A stretch of 64,000 bases of DNA, from NCBI RefSeq assembly GCF_037126175.1, contig NZ_CP146986.1, positions 4,473,001-4,537,000 of the forward strand. The letters are read 5' to 3'. Origin of the DNA: Pseudomonas sp. RSB 5.4. GTDB taxonomy: Bacteria > Pseudomonadota > Gammaproteobacteria > Pseudomonadales > Pseudomonadaceae. A program made the position numbers and the translations under genes. The notes under the pieces are model-generated. The model did not search any database, had not been told where the DNA came from, and was given only the letters and a program-made list of their open reading frames with translations. Shown here in pieces: positions 18,501 through 25,435 of the stretch (its first letter is position 1; every line of letters starts with the position of its first letter).

Positions 18501-20090
18501 ATCGCCAAGGCCGACGAACTGGCCAGTGCCTACGGTCAGGCCCTGCAGGACCTGGAAAAGTGGCGAGAGGCCGGTGGCGCCGGGGTGTTTTACCAGTCGC
18601 AACTGATGCGCTTCTCGGTCGAGCAGCATCGCTATCTCAGCGGCTGGATGCGCATGAAGTTGCGCGAGTATGCGCGCATCGTCGCGCCACAGTTGAGCAC
18701 CTCGGAATCACCGGAAACCCGCTCGCGGGCGACGCAGATGCAGGCCGCACGCCAGGCCATCGCCGTCAGTGACGAGATGGTCGAGCGCCTCGCGCAGTTG
18801 CACACCTCGCTGGACAGACTCGACCAACATACCGGCGCCACCCGCAAAGTGGCGGCTGAGCTGCGCAGACTGATGCCCTCGTTCACCCGTCGCGATTTGC
18901 ACGCCAATGAAATCGGCATGTCCACCGAGCTGTCGCTGCGCGACGCATCGGACAGCGTCCTCGATCCACTGCGGCAACTGATCGTTCCGGTGATCGAGGG
19001 GGCCGCCGAGGCCGGCCATCTGCTGGTTGAGCGACGCAACAGCCGGACACTCGATGTCGAGCAACTGAACGCCGTGGTCGATCGTCTGGCCGATGCCCAG
19101 CGCCGCCTGCAGGAGGTGTTGGCCAGCGCCTCCGCACACCTCGAAGTGAACCGTTTCCAGCGGGTTCAGCAATTGGTCGAAGACTTTCACCAGTTGGCCC
19201 GCAAGCGTCTGCTGATCGCCCTGCCGGAGCCGGAAGAGGTTCCCACCGCAGCCATGGCCAGACTTGATCCGGCACCCTCGACCTCGCGCGGGGTCGGCAA
19301 GGTGAGCAAGTCACGGCCGCGAATCATCGAAACACCACGGGCAGCGTCCTCTGACAAACCAGAGGTGCCGGAAGACATGCCGGTGATCCGCTCCGTCATC
19401 AAGCGCCCCGCCGTCGTCCCGGTGCTGGACGATGCGCAGATGATCGACAATGCGATGACCCTGGTCGCGGAACTGGAAGCCTTCATCAAACGCCTGCGCG
19501 CCGATGCGCAGCGGCCTTCGCGCATCCCGGCCGACATGCAGGATCTGTTCGATCAACAGGCAGCCCGCCTGGATCAGGCAGCGGTAAACGTTCAGGCAAT
19601 ACTTGCGTGCAAAAGCGCCGAATTTCCAGTCGGCAGACTGACTACCGACTTGCGTGAAGCCGCTGCCCGCCTGCGTCGCGAAGGCATCAATGTCTACGGC
19701 AGCATGCTCACCGCACGCAAACCCCGGGAGAGCTATCTGAAATGGCTGCACGAACACCACCTGGTGCAAATCGTCAAAGACCCGCGCGGACGCATCCGCA
19801 CCCGGCAGCGCAAGGATTTCTTCCAGGAGTACCGGGTCCTCGACAAGACGCGCAACGACCAACCGTTGTGGGTCGCGCACTTTCATTACGACGCACTGAC
19901 CGATCCGAGCGACCGCTTCACCGCTGCTCACCTAAAGTTTGCCGACGGCTTTTTGCAGGAGCTGCCAGCGAAAGCGCGCCAGGAACTGGACAGCTTCGAT
20001 GCCGTGGATAACGTGCTGCGCCGGATCACCCGGCCGGCGGTGCGGGATCTGTTCCTTCACCCACGCCATGCGGGAACCGACGAAAGCTGA
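15501..20090 (+). CDS. Giant ToxA_N/DUF6543-like protein 3 (putative toxin)
   Basis: A 1529-aa third paralogue, more divergent than the other two. It keeps GEHFLTLSSQTDEPVHLP near the start, GPCLLYRPLLEQSLRQFPS, ELRDSVLAWLPTPALSFEY, a hydrophobic SGWAIFGVASNFLGGPAG segment, YAQVGTRWFQVS with LRLRLRGGG, the long helical region and the terminal FFQEYRVLD, LWVAHFHY, FTAAHLKFADG. An extra Pro/Arg/Lys-rich linker lies before the C-terminal domain (about residues 1240-1310). The ATG at 15501 is the only sensible start, though its ribosome site is weak. It converges on the MocR-type gene with only 3 bases between the stop codons. Function is inferred from family only. Confidence 0.75.
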   Translation: MSETIRTNIAPQLLNKSRLVEQTSGGPVLHDAAAQLLRKALNTQFPDLQIDPDKALLATPVWQVQGESLVSHSCRFESLTHVLARLAFTQTKANCIEGEHFLTLSSQTDEPVHLPAGMDALTTLLNENAPVLFTGFAQSQLDYWNQIIEQKPRWQQLADTLQQALNVQSVNGWDTHECRLARLVAQYPDNTSRASTSAELTNVRARLIDLDLVFDQAESSQTQHLMLAGALVLSATLGSRELLALFTIEEGYESFGSMAQLGATLPERIDIDLRGQGLKWRLYEPEGNIFDAMVQALVSCQIDSIDALDPTSRSPLAKFVSRPREGDADSRTDDDARIEQLDKAIPQWLLAGSLDDIQTYSGYLSALGSLRGESDSQCFEYRELPLILDYAQQQMRAAIVAERPAADTLQLPLDDVRISLTQSFEAGGLTLPDPTSVSVQTLGEFALHNTRPYLATVAYADGSATPGWLTVKLLSRIASAVNIGERYPKLIKRTLIDDPVQAGRHRLRYSRQLPQLLPMLALECKLKRQGDVDEQGYRLVRQLIDCIAGKSPASEWPVQIRPLAFVPRFRLGSTPDTVANMYIIGPRAGASGPCLLYRPLLEQSLRQFPSEQNMLYAFYQAGELRDSVLAWLPTPALSFEYAQYVFSAGLPSPWTITELAFEPFLHLDLTAAVDLANTPLSGDVFSQLFASNSQAMADLADRQSTSNAERRWTLLADSGWAIFGVASNFLGGPAGTAVWVWQTISQIQQALDAHERGNTAVEWSSIGDVLLALGILLAQKASVRRIRLSGPLNETPRPSRTHFAETAKAPMLPGNTPTITQDTTAWGASLPEAHRSLLAHSAPVRFDAHASFVQRLDRLKVSRPALPENARANAAHLYEASGKRYAQVGTRWFQVSAEGDEPVLIVDPHTAGHSGLSIRFDSGTALWNWDLRLRLRGGGPTGRIEALRRERATRKDEAWAALHRFIEQEARRKASLDEALQPLENSDPAAPMSEDAVLAYIAKADELASAYGQALQDLEKWREAGGAGVFYQSQLMRFSVEQHRYLSGWMRMKLREYARIVAPQLSTSESPETRSRATQMQAARQAIAVSDEMVERLAQLHTSLDRLDQHTGATRKVAAELRRLMPSFTRRDLHANEIGMSTELSLRDASDSVLDPLRQLIVPVIEGAAEAGHLLVERRNSRTLDVEQLNAVVDRLADAQRRLQEVLASASAHLEVNRFQRVQQLVEDFHQLARKRLLIALPEPEEVPTAAMARLDPAPSTSRGVGKVSKSRPRIIETPRAASSDKPEVPEDMPVIRSVIKRPAVVPVLDDAQMIDNAMTLVAELEAFIKRLRADAQRPSRIPADMQDLFDQQAARLDQAAVNVQAILACKSAEFPVGRLTTDLREAAARLRREGINVYGSMLTARKPRESYLKWLHEHHLVQIVKDPRGRIRTRQRKDFFQEYRVLDKTRNDQPLWVAHFHYDALTDPSDRFTAAHLKFADGFLQELPAKARQELDSFDAVDNVLRRITRPAVRDLFLHPRHAGTDES

Positions 20091-20093
20091 CGG

Positions 20094-21647
20094 TCAGTCG
20101 CACCAGACGCTGCGTAGCCGTGCCAGAGCGGCCTGGATATCGACCTCCGGCACGGCGGCAAACCCCAGCACCAGGCCGGCGCGCTGATCCACCGGGGTGA
20201 GGGAGTCGGGTAGCCAATAGCTGCTCAGGCCATTGACCTCGACCCCGACACTTTCCGCCTTGGCGATCAGCTCGCGTTCGCGGGCAACACTGTCCACCGC
20301 GACCGTCAGGTGCAACCCGGCAGCCACGGCGGGCAGGCCTGCGACGCCCTCGATGTTGTCCGGCCAATGCGCCAACAGACAGTTGCGCCGACTCAAGGCG
20401 GCGCGACGCATCCGGCGGATATGTCGCTGAAAATGTCCGGCGGCCATGAATTCGGCCATCACCGCCTGGGTGCTGACTTCCGAATGCCGCACGTCCACCG
20501 CGCGGCGTCGGGCGAAGGCCTGCACCAGCCCCTGCGGCAACACCAGATAGCCCAGACGTAGCGCCGGAAAGGCGACTTTGCCGAAGGTGCCGACGTAGAG
20601 CACCCGGCCCTGACGATCCAGTGCCGCCAACGGAGCCAGCGGTGCGCCGCTGTAACGGTACTCGCCGTCGTAATCGTCCTCGATGATCCAGCCCTGGCTG
20701 CGCTCGGCCCAGGCCAGCAGTTCAAGCCGCCGGGCGAGGCTCATGACCACACCGGTCGGGTACTGGTGCGAAGGTGTGACATAGGCCAGCCGGCAGTCGG
20801 CAATTTGCCCCAGCGCTGTGCAATCAATGCCGTCCTGATCCACAGGCACCCCGTGCAACCGGCCCCCGGCTACCGCAAAGGCATGGCCGGCTGCGCGGTA
20901 GCCGGGATTTTCGATGCCCACCGCATCGCCCGGCTCCACCAGCAGCTGTGCACAAAGGCTGATGCCCTGCTGCGCGCCACTGGTGATCACTATTTGCTCA
21001 GCGGTGCATTGCATGCCGCGCGAACTGCGCAAATACGCGGCGATCAATCCGCGCAGACGCTGATCCCCGGCCGGATCGCCGTAACACAGTTGCTGCAGAT
21101 CGGGTTTACGCCAGAAAGCCGCGTTGAGCTTGGCCCAGACCTCGAACGGGAACAGATCGAAGGCCGGCACACCGACCCGAAAAGCCTTCGGCGGGCCACT
21201 TGGCGGTAACGATAAATGGTTGTTTTCCAGGCGCTGCGCAGCACCGCTGTGGATAACTTTACTGGATGGAATCACAGGTAAATCCAGCCAATTTGTGGAT
21301 AAGGCTGTGGGTAAGCCTGTTGAAAACCCTGTGGATACTTTTGTGGATAGTTTTTTCGTGGGCAATGCGCTTTGCGGCAATTGGGCGACATACGTGCCGT
21401 CCCCGACCCGGCCTTCGATGAAGCCTTCGGCGTACAACTGATCGTAGGCGCGCACCACGCTGTTGCGGGAAATCGCCAACGCTGTCGCCAGATCACGGCT
21501 GGCCGGCAGCCGCGTGCCACTGGCCAGACGCCCGTCCAGCACGCGCAGACGCAGCGCCTGATAGAGCTGGCGGCTCAAACCCTGACGGCGGTCGAGCTCG
21601 ATACCGGCCGGATTGAACGGCATGGACAGCGTGGGCGATTCGGGCAT
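20094..21647 (-). CDS. MocR/PdxR-type regulator (GntR helix-turn-helix fused to aminotransferase-like domain)
   Basis: 517 aa. The N-terminus is a winged helix of the GntR type (LYQALRLRVLDGRLASGTRL, then SRDLATALAISRNSVVRAYD). After a Thr/Ser-rich linker comes a fold-type I aminotransferase-like domain that binds pyridoxal phosphate. The PLP Lys sits in YVGTFGKVAFPALRLGY, and YDGEYRY marks the usual Asp/Tyr neighbourhood. It is divergent from a PaiB-like gene, and a 7-bp inverted repeat lies between them. Members such as PdxR and GabR use PLP or an amino acid as effector. The target here may be the divergent paiB-GNAT cluster. The effector cannot be deduced. Confidence 0.9.
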   Translation of the reverse strand: MPESPTLSMPFNPAGIELDRRQGLSRQLYQALRLRVLDGRLASGTRLPASRDLATALAISRNSVVRAYDQLYAEGFIEGRVGDGTYVAQLPQSALPTKKLSTKVSTGFSTGLPTALSTNWLDLPVIPSSKVIHSGAAQRLENNHLSLPPSGPPKAFRVGVPAFDLFPFEVWAKLNAAFWRKPDLQQLCYGDPAGDQRLRGLIAAYLRSSRGMQCTAEQIVITSGAQQGISLCAQLLVEPGDAVGIENPGYRAAGHAFAVAGGRLHGVPVDQDGIDCTALGQIADCRLAYVTPSHQYPTGVVMSLARRLELLAWAERSQGWIIEDDYDGEYRYSGAPLAPLAALDRQGRVLYVGTFGKVAFPALRLGYLVLPQGLVQAFARRRAVDVRHSEVSTQAVMAEFMAAGHFQRHIRRMRRAALSRRNCLLAHWPDNIEGVAGLPAVAAGLHLTVAVDSVARERELIAKAESVGVEVNGLSSYWLPDSLTPVDQRAGLVLGFAAVPEVDIQAALARLRSVWCD

Positions 21648-21664
21648 GACAATGGACCTATGAA

Positions 21665-21697
21665 ATTGGTCATCAATGGCTCTTACAACAGACCAAT
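21665..21697. promoter_or_regulatory. ATTGGTC / GACCAAT inverted repeat between mocR-type gene and paiB
   Basis: ATTGGTC (21665-21671) and its perfect complement GACCAAT (21691-21697), centres 26 bp apart, lie in the divergent intergenic region. It is a candidate operator for the MocR-type protein, which usually binds spaced repeats in the promoter it shares with its target. Confidence 0.5.
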
Positions 21698-21739
21698 AGC
21701 CTGCCTAGGATGCAGGCATTCGCCAAGGAAAATCTCTCC

Positions 21740-22363
21740 ATGTACACGCCCCGCGCCTTTGCCATCGACGAACTGTCGCAACTGCACGAACTGATCCTCG
21801 CCAGCCGTCTCGCGATTCTGGTGAGCCACGGTGAAAACGGTCTGCAAGCCAGCCACGTGCCGGTACTGCTGCACCGCGAACAAGGCCCGAACGGCACGCT
21901 GTACGGGCACCTGGCCAAAGCCAATCCGCAGTGGAAAGACCTTCGCGACGGCGCTGAAGCGATGCTGATATTCGCTGGCCCCGACGCCTACGTCAGCCCG
22001 GGGTTTTACCCGAGCAAGGCCGAGCACGGCAAAGTCGTGCCGACCTGGAACTACGTCGCGGTGCACGCCTACGGTCACGCCGAAACCTTCAGCGACGGCG
22101 GGCGCCTGCTCGACATCGTCAGCACGCTGACTGATCGCCATGAAGCCGGCCGCGCGCAACCGTGGAAGGTCGACGATGCGCCGGCCGACTATATCGACGG
22201 CATGCTCAAGGCCATCGTCGGTTTCGCCATTCCCATCGACCGCCTCGAAGGCAAACGCAAGCTCAGCCAGAACCGCAGCGCCGAAGACATTGCCGGCGTG
22301 CGCGAAGGCCTGGCTGCCAGCCCCGACATCAATGACCAGACCCTCGCCCACTTGATGCGTTAA
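21740..22363 (+). CDS. PaiB-like FMN-binding protein (negative transcriptional regulator family)
   Basis: 207 aa, starting MYTPRAFAIDEL. The family hallmarks LASRLAILVSH, ASHVPVLLHRE, GPDAYVSPGFYPSK and VPTWNYVAVHAYG match the PaiB/FMN-binding split-barrel family, related to pyridoxamine-phosphate oxidase. Family members are called negative transcriptional regulators after Bacillus PaiB, but many probably bind flavin or haem and may act as enzymes. The ATG at 21740 has GGAAAA upstream; the frame extends to 21710 without support. It leads a three-gene cluster with two acetyltransferases; Bacillus paiB also pairs with an acetyltransferase gene (PaiA, polyamine-related), which is an interesting parallel. 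Confidence 0.88.
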   Translation: MYTPRAFAIDELSQLHELILASRLAILVSHGENGLQASHVPVLLHREQGPNGTLYGHLAKANPQWKDLRDGAEAMLIFAGPDAYVSPGFYPSKAEHGKVVPTWNYVAVHAYGHAETFSDGGRLLDIVSTLTDRHEAGRAQPWKVDDAPADYIDGMLKAIVGFAIPIDRLEGKRKLSQNRSAEDIAGVREGLAASPDINDQTLAHLMR

Positions 22364-22373
22364 GGAAATCAGC

Positions 22374-22820
22374 ATGAGTCAGATCGACATCCGCCCGGTG
22401 ACTGCCGGTGATCACGCCGCCTGGTTGCCGCTGTGGCAAGCCTACCTGCGCTTCTACAACAGCGAATTGCCGGACGCCGTCAGCCACAGCACCTGGCAGC
22501 GTTTCCTCGACCCGAGCGAACCGACCCACGCCGCCCTCGCCTGGGCCGATGGCAAGGCAGTGGGCATGGTGCATTTCATCTACCACCGCTCGAACTGGAG
22601 CATCGAAAACTCCTGCTACCTGCAGGACCTGCTGGTGGCGCCAGAGACCCGTGGCACCGGCGTCGGTCGCTTGCTGATCGAACACGTTTACGCCACCGCC
22701 AAGGCCGACGGTTGCTGCAAGGTGCATTGGCTGACTCACGAAACCAATGCCACCGCGATCCAGCTCTACGAGCGCATCGCCGAACGCCCGGGATTCATCC
22801 AGTTTCGCAAAGCCATTTAA
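22374..22820 (+). CDS. GNAT-family N-acetyltransferase
   Basis: 148 aa. A typical single GNAT domain: IDIRPVTAGDHAAWLPLW at the start, LQDLLVAPETRGTGVGRLLI as motif A, which binds the acetyl-CoA pyrophosphate, and HWLTHETNATAIQLYERI as motif B. An AAGGAAA ribosome site precedes the ATG, 10 bases after the paiB-like stop. The acceptor substrate is unknown. The order PaiB-like then GNAT suggests small amines or amino acids, but this is inference. Confidence 0.9.
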   Translation: MSQIDIRPVTAGDHAAWLPLWQAYLRFYNSELPDAVSHSTWQRFLDPSEPTHAALAWADGKAVGMVHFIYHRSNWSIENSCYLQDLLVAPETRGTGVGRLLIEHVYATAKADGCCKVHWLTHETNATAIQLYERIAERPGFIQFRKAI

Positions 22821-22832
22821 GGAGCCGCGTAC

Positions 22833-23504
22833 ATGACCACTGCACTTGCCGACTGGAAAGGCGTCCCCGCCCCCACCGCCACCTTGCTCGAAGGCCGGTT
22901 CATCCGCCTGGAACGCCTCGACCCGGCGCGCCACGGCGACGAGTTATTCAATGCCCTCGAAGGCCCCGGCGCCGACCCGAAGCTCTGGGATTATTTGCCC
23001 TATGGGCCGTTCCCGCAGCGCAGCGTTTTCAATGACTGGCTGAACAATCATGCGGCCAGCAGCGATCCGTATTTCTTCAGCGTCATCGACCGCGTCACAG
23101 GTCAGGTGCAGGGCATCCTCAGCCTGATGTCGATCGTCCCGGCGCAGGGTCGCATCGAGATCGGCCACGTGACCTTCGGCGCGCCGATGCAACGCTCGCC
23201 GAAGAGCACCGAAGCGGTTTACCTGCTGGCCAAATATGCCTTCGAACAGGGCTACCGGCGCCTGGAATGGAAGTGCAACAACGGCAACGCCCGCTCCAAA
23301 TACGCCGCCGAACGCCTGGGCTTCAGCTTCGAAGGCGTGTTCCGTCAGCACATGGTGGTCAAGGGACAGAACCGCGATACCGCGTGGTATTCGATTGTGG
23401 ATTCGGAGTGGCCGGCGATTGCGGCAGGGTTCGAGCAGTGGTTGAGCGATGCCAACCAGACGCCGACCGGGCAGGTGAAAGGTTTGGTCGAGTGCCGTTC
23501 CTGA
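22833..23504 (+). CDS. GNAT-family N-acetyltransferase (RimJ/RimL-like)
   Basis: 223 aa, distinct from the preceding GNAT. It opens LLEGRFIRLERLDPARHGDELF and carries IEIGHVTFGAPMQRSPKSTE and a C-terminal LEWKCNNGNARSKYAAERLG, all typical of the RimJ/RimL branch (proteins like YdaF) that acetylate alpha-amino groups of proteins or small amines. AAGGAG lies at good spacing before the ATG. Third and last gene of the paiB-like cluster; a palindromic REP hairpin follows. Confidence 0.9.
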   Translation: MTTALADWKGVPAPTATLLEGRFIRLERLDPARHGDELFNALEGPGADPKLWDYLPYGPFPQRSVFNDWLNNHAASSDPYFFSVIDRVTGQVQGILSLMSIVPAQGRIEIGHVTFGAPMQRSPKSTEAVYLLAKYAFEQGYRRLEWKCNNGNARSKYAAERLGFSFEGVFRQHMVVKGQNRDTAWYSIVDSEWPAIAAGFEQWLSDANQTPTGQVKGLVECRS

Positions 23505-23516
23505 GTCTGTAAACGC

Positions 23517-23574
23517 AAAAGATCGCAGCCTGCGGCAGTTCCCCTGCAGGAGCTGCCGCAGGCTGCGATCTTTT
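23517..23574. repeat. REP-type hairpin, family C (AAAAGATCGCAGCCTGCGGC)
   Basis: 22-bp perfect arms (23517-23538, 23553-23574). The outer ends are A4 and T4, so the hairpin could also work as a bidirectional terminator between the convergent GNAT and hipB-like genes. The same core recurs at 30065-30143. Confidence 0.85.
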
Positions 23575-23579
23575 GATCT

Positions 23580-23870
23580 TCAACCAATGTCACGGCGAAT
23601 TTTTACGACACCCATCTTCATCCCGAACGGACCAAATACCGCGTTCAGCGACTTCAGCGTCTGGTTACCTTCACCGTGCTCAATATGCACCAGCGTGCGG
23701 ACCGAGATTTTGCACATCCTCGCGAACTGGGCTTGATGCAGCCCGGTGACTTCCACCCGCAAACGGCGAACGGCTTCGCCGATCTCCAGTGTCCCTTGAG
23801 TCAGCGCTTCCTGAATGCTTTCGATGAGCATTGTGCGCTCGGCAACCGTCATGCTCATTTCAGATCCCAC
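23580..23870 (-). CDS. HipB-like XRE-family antitoxin/repressor
   Basis: Up to 96 aa; later in-frame ATGs at 23858 and 23852 would give about 90 aa. The central part is a Cro/XRE helix-turn-helix: EVTGLHQAQFARMCKISVRT followed by LVHIEHGEGNQTLKSLNAVF. The short C-terminal tail GMKMGVVKIRRDIG is basic. It overlaps the end of the HipA-like gene by 16 bases and is read after it, the reverse of the classical hipB-hipA order. By analogy it should neutralise the kinase and repress the operon through the repeated TGCA-N6-TGCA sites upstream of hipA. Confidence 0.85.
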   Translation of the reverse strand: MGSEMSMTVAERTMLIESIQEALTQGTLEIGEAVRRLRVEVTGLHQAQFARMCKISVRTLVHIEHGEGNQTLKSLNAVFGPFGMKMGVVKIRRDIG

Positions 23871-25222
23871 TCTTTCAAACGCTGCTCCAGATTTTTCAGA
23901 TGAACGCCCGGATGGTTCATGGTTCTGTCAGGCAAACCGCTGGCAGTCAGAATGTCCGGCAGCGCGGCCAGCCGTTGAGCGTCTTCGCGCAGACGTTCGA
24001 AAAGGACGGGCGCATCAGATAGCGCCGCCATTGGGTCGTCCGGTTCGACGATATCCGCCAATGCACGGCAAACTCCCAGCCAGTCGACGTCTCCCGCCCT
24101 TTCCAGATCTTTTGGCCACTTGGTCGTACGGGTCACGCCTTCGTCGTCCATGACCATGGGGGCCAGATCGTAAATCGGTGCCAGGCGAAATGTATTTGCC
24201 TGACGGATTATTGCGGTGTTTCGACCATGGTTATCCGAGTTGCCGAGGATCTTGTTGATCAAGTCCCTACGCAAATAATCCGCCACAAGATCAGATACCT
24301 GACTTGCCTGCCCCGCTTTACGCCAGAGCCCGGCCAGCATGCGGATAACCTCCATATGATTCATCGCGCTTCCCGGTATCGTCACTTGGGCCAGGGAATA
24401 GATCGACTCGACGGCAAGACGCGACACGCATCCGTCATCCACTCTGCGATCGAAGCGCTGCATCCACAAACTTGGCTTGTTCGCCTCTTCCAGCGCCAGG
24501 CCCTCGACCGCGATCGTTTCGATACCCAGTTTCTGAAGCGCCCTGTAGTAATGAAATTCGCTTCGCAGGATGTCCTGATCAGTCAGACCTCCCCGGTTTC
24601 TGGAAAACTTCACAAACCAGTGCTGTCTGACTTCTTCGTCGCCCAATACGGCATCGGGGTACAGAAGACCGGCCTTGTTCTCGGCCAACAACAACTTCGG
24701 TGCTTCGCCACCAGCGCCCGTAGCGCCGCCAATCGCTGCGCCCAGTTCGTAGGCGTATTCAAGAAAACGGTTGTCGCGATGAATGACATCCTCACGCTTG
24801 AATCCGATAGGCTTACGCTCATCGACAGCCGCGGCCGACTCTTTGATCCGCATGTTGCCGATAGGAGCGGGAGTGCTACGGCCAAGCAGATATAGATCGG
24901 CATTGATATCGGCCGGTTTTTCTTGCCCCAGTCGCGCAAGCAAAAACCTCTTGGCCGCTCCTGCAGGAGCGATGTCGTGCACAAAGGCTGGCGTGCCGGA
25001 GCGCCGACCTTCCCAGTCCAGAGGGTACAGCGCACTGACTGCCTTCGAAAACGGCGACCCTATAGCGTCAATATTTTCGACAAGGTATGCCGCTTCGTAA
25101 CCAAAACTGCAGCGACTTTCAAAACCCTTTTCGGGATCATCGAAGCTCAGAACCATGGCGTCGTGCCATTCACTGGCCGTATATATTTGCAATGTCAGCT
25201 GATACATGCCTTTCACCTGCAT
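23855..25222 (-). CDS. HipA-like serine/threonine kinase toxin
   Basis: 455 aa, normal for the family. It has an N-terminal HipA subdomain, a Gly-rich loop region (GATGAGGEAPKLLLAEN), an ATP-binding Lys in WFVKFSRN (about residue 203), the catalytic loop ILGNSDNHGRN (Asp near 330) and a DFG-like YDLAPM (Asp near 351). E. coli HipA phosphorylates glutamyl-tRNA synthetase and causes growth arrest; the target here is unknown. All kinase residues look intact, so it is probably active. A second in-frame ATG at 25207 is possible. The start codon lies inside the first of four TGCA-N6-TGCA palindromes, which suggests tight autoregulation. Confidence 0.9.
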   Translation of the reverse strand: MQVKGMYQLTLQIYTASEWHDAMVLSFDDPEKGFESRCSFGYEAAYLVENIDAIGSPFSKAVSALYPLDWEGRRSGTPAFVHDIAPAGAAKRFLLARLGQEKPADINADLYLLGRSTPAPIGNMRIKESAAAVDERKPIGFKREDVIHRDNRFLEYAYELGAAIGGATGAGGEAPKLLLAENKAGLLYPDAVLGDEEVRQHWFVKFSRNRGGLTDQDILRSEFHYYRALQKLGIETIAVEGLALEEANKPSLWMQRFDRRVDDGCVSRLAVESIYSLAQVTIPGSAMNHMEVIRMLAGLWRKAGQASQVSDLVADYLRRDLINKILGNSDNHGRNTAIIRQANTFRLAPIYDLAPMVMDDEGVTRTTKWPKDLERAGDVDWLGVCRALADIVEPDDPMAALSDAPVLFERLREDAQRLAALPDILTASGLPDRTMNHPGVHLKNLEQRLKEWDLK

Positions 25223-25357
25223 TTAAATGCATTTTTTACATGGCTAGCTTTGATAGTAGATGCAATATAGTGCATTCCATCAGTCGGCAGATGAATTAAA
25301 TCTGCAACAAAATGCAGATTAACGGTCTCGCATGTAGCCAATACGCAAAATAATGCA
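25218..25357. promoter_or_regulatory. Four phased TGCA-N6-TGCA operator-like sites upstream of hipA
   Basis: Sites at 25218-25231 (TGCATTTAAATGCA, perfect palindrome), 25261-25274 (TGCAATATAGTGCA), 25303-25316 (TGCAACAAAATGCA) and 25344-25357 (CGCAAAATAATGCA, one mismatch). Start-to-start spacing is 43, 42 and 41 bp, about four helical turns, so all sites face the same side. They span the whole hipA/autotransporter intergenic region. Most likely bound by the HipB-like protein. Confidence 0.65.
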
Positions 25358-25435
25358 GAGATGGCTGAAGACATCATTCTGTAAAAACCCTTCGCTATAC
25401 AGGACGGCCCGCTTATAACAAAAGGCCGTCCGTCC

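Noticed and set aside
22576..22588. ATCTACCACC inside the first GNAT gene.
   Set aside because: It encodes conserved Ile-Tyr-His residues of the protein; chance occurrence in coding sequence.
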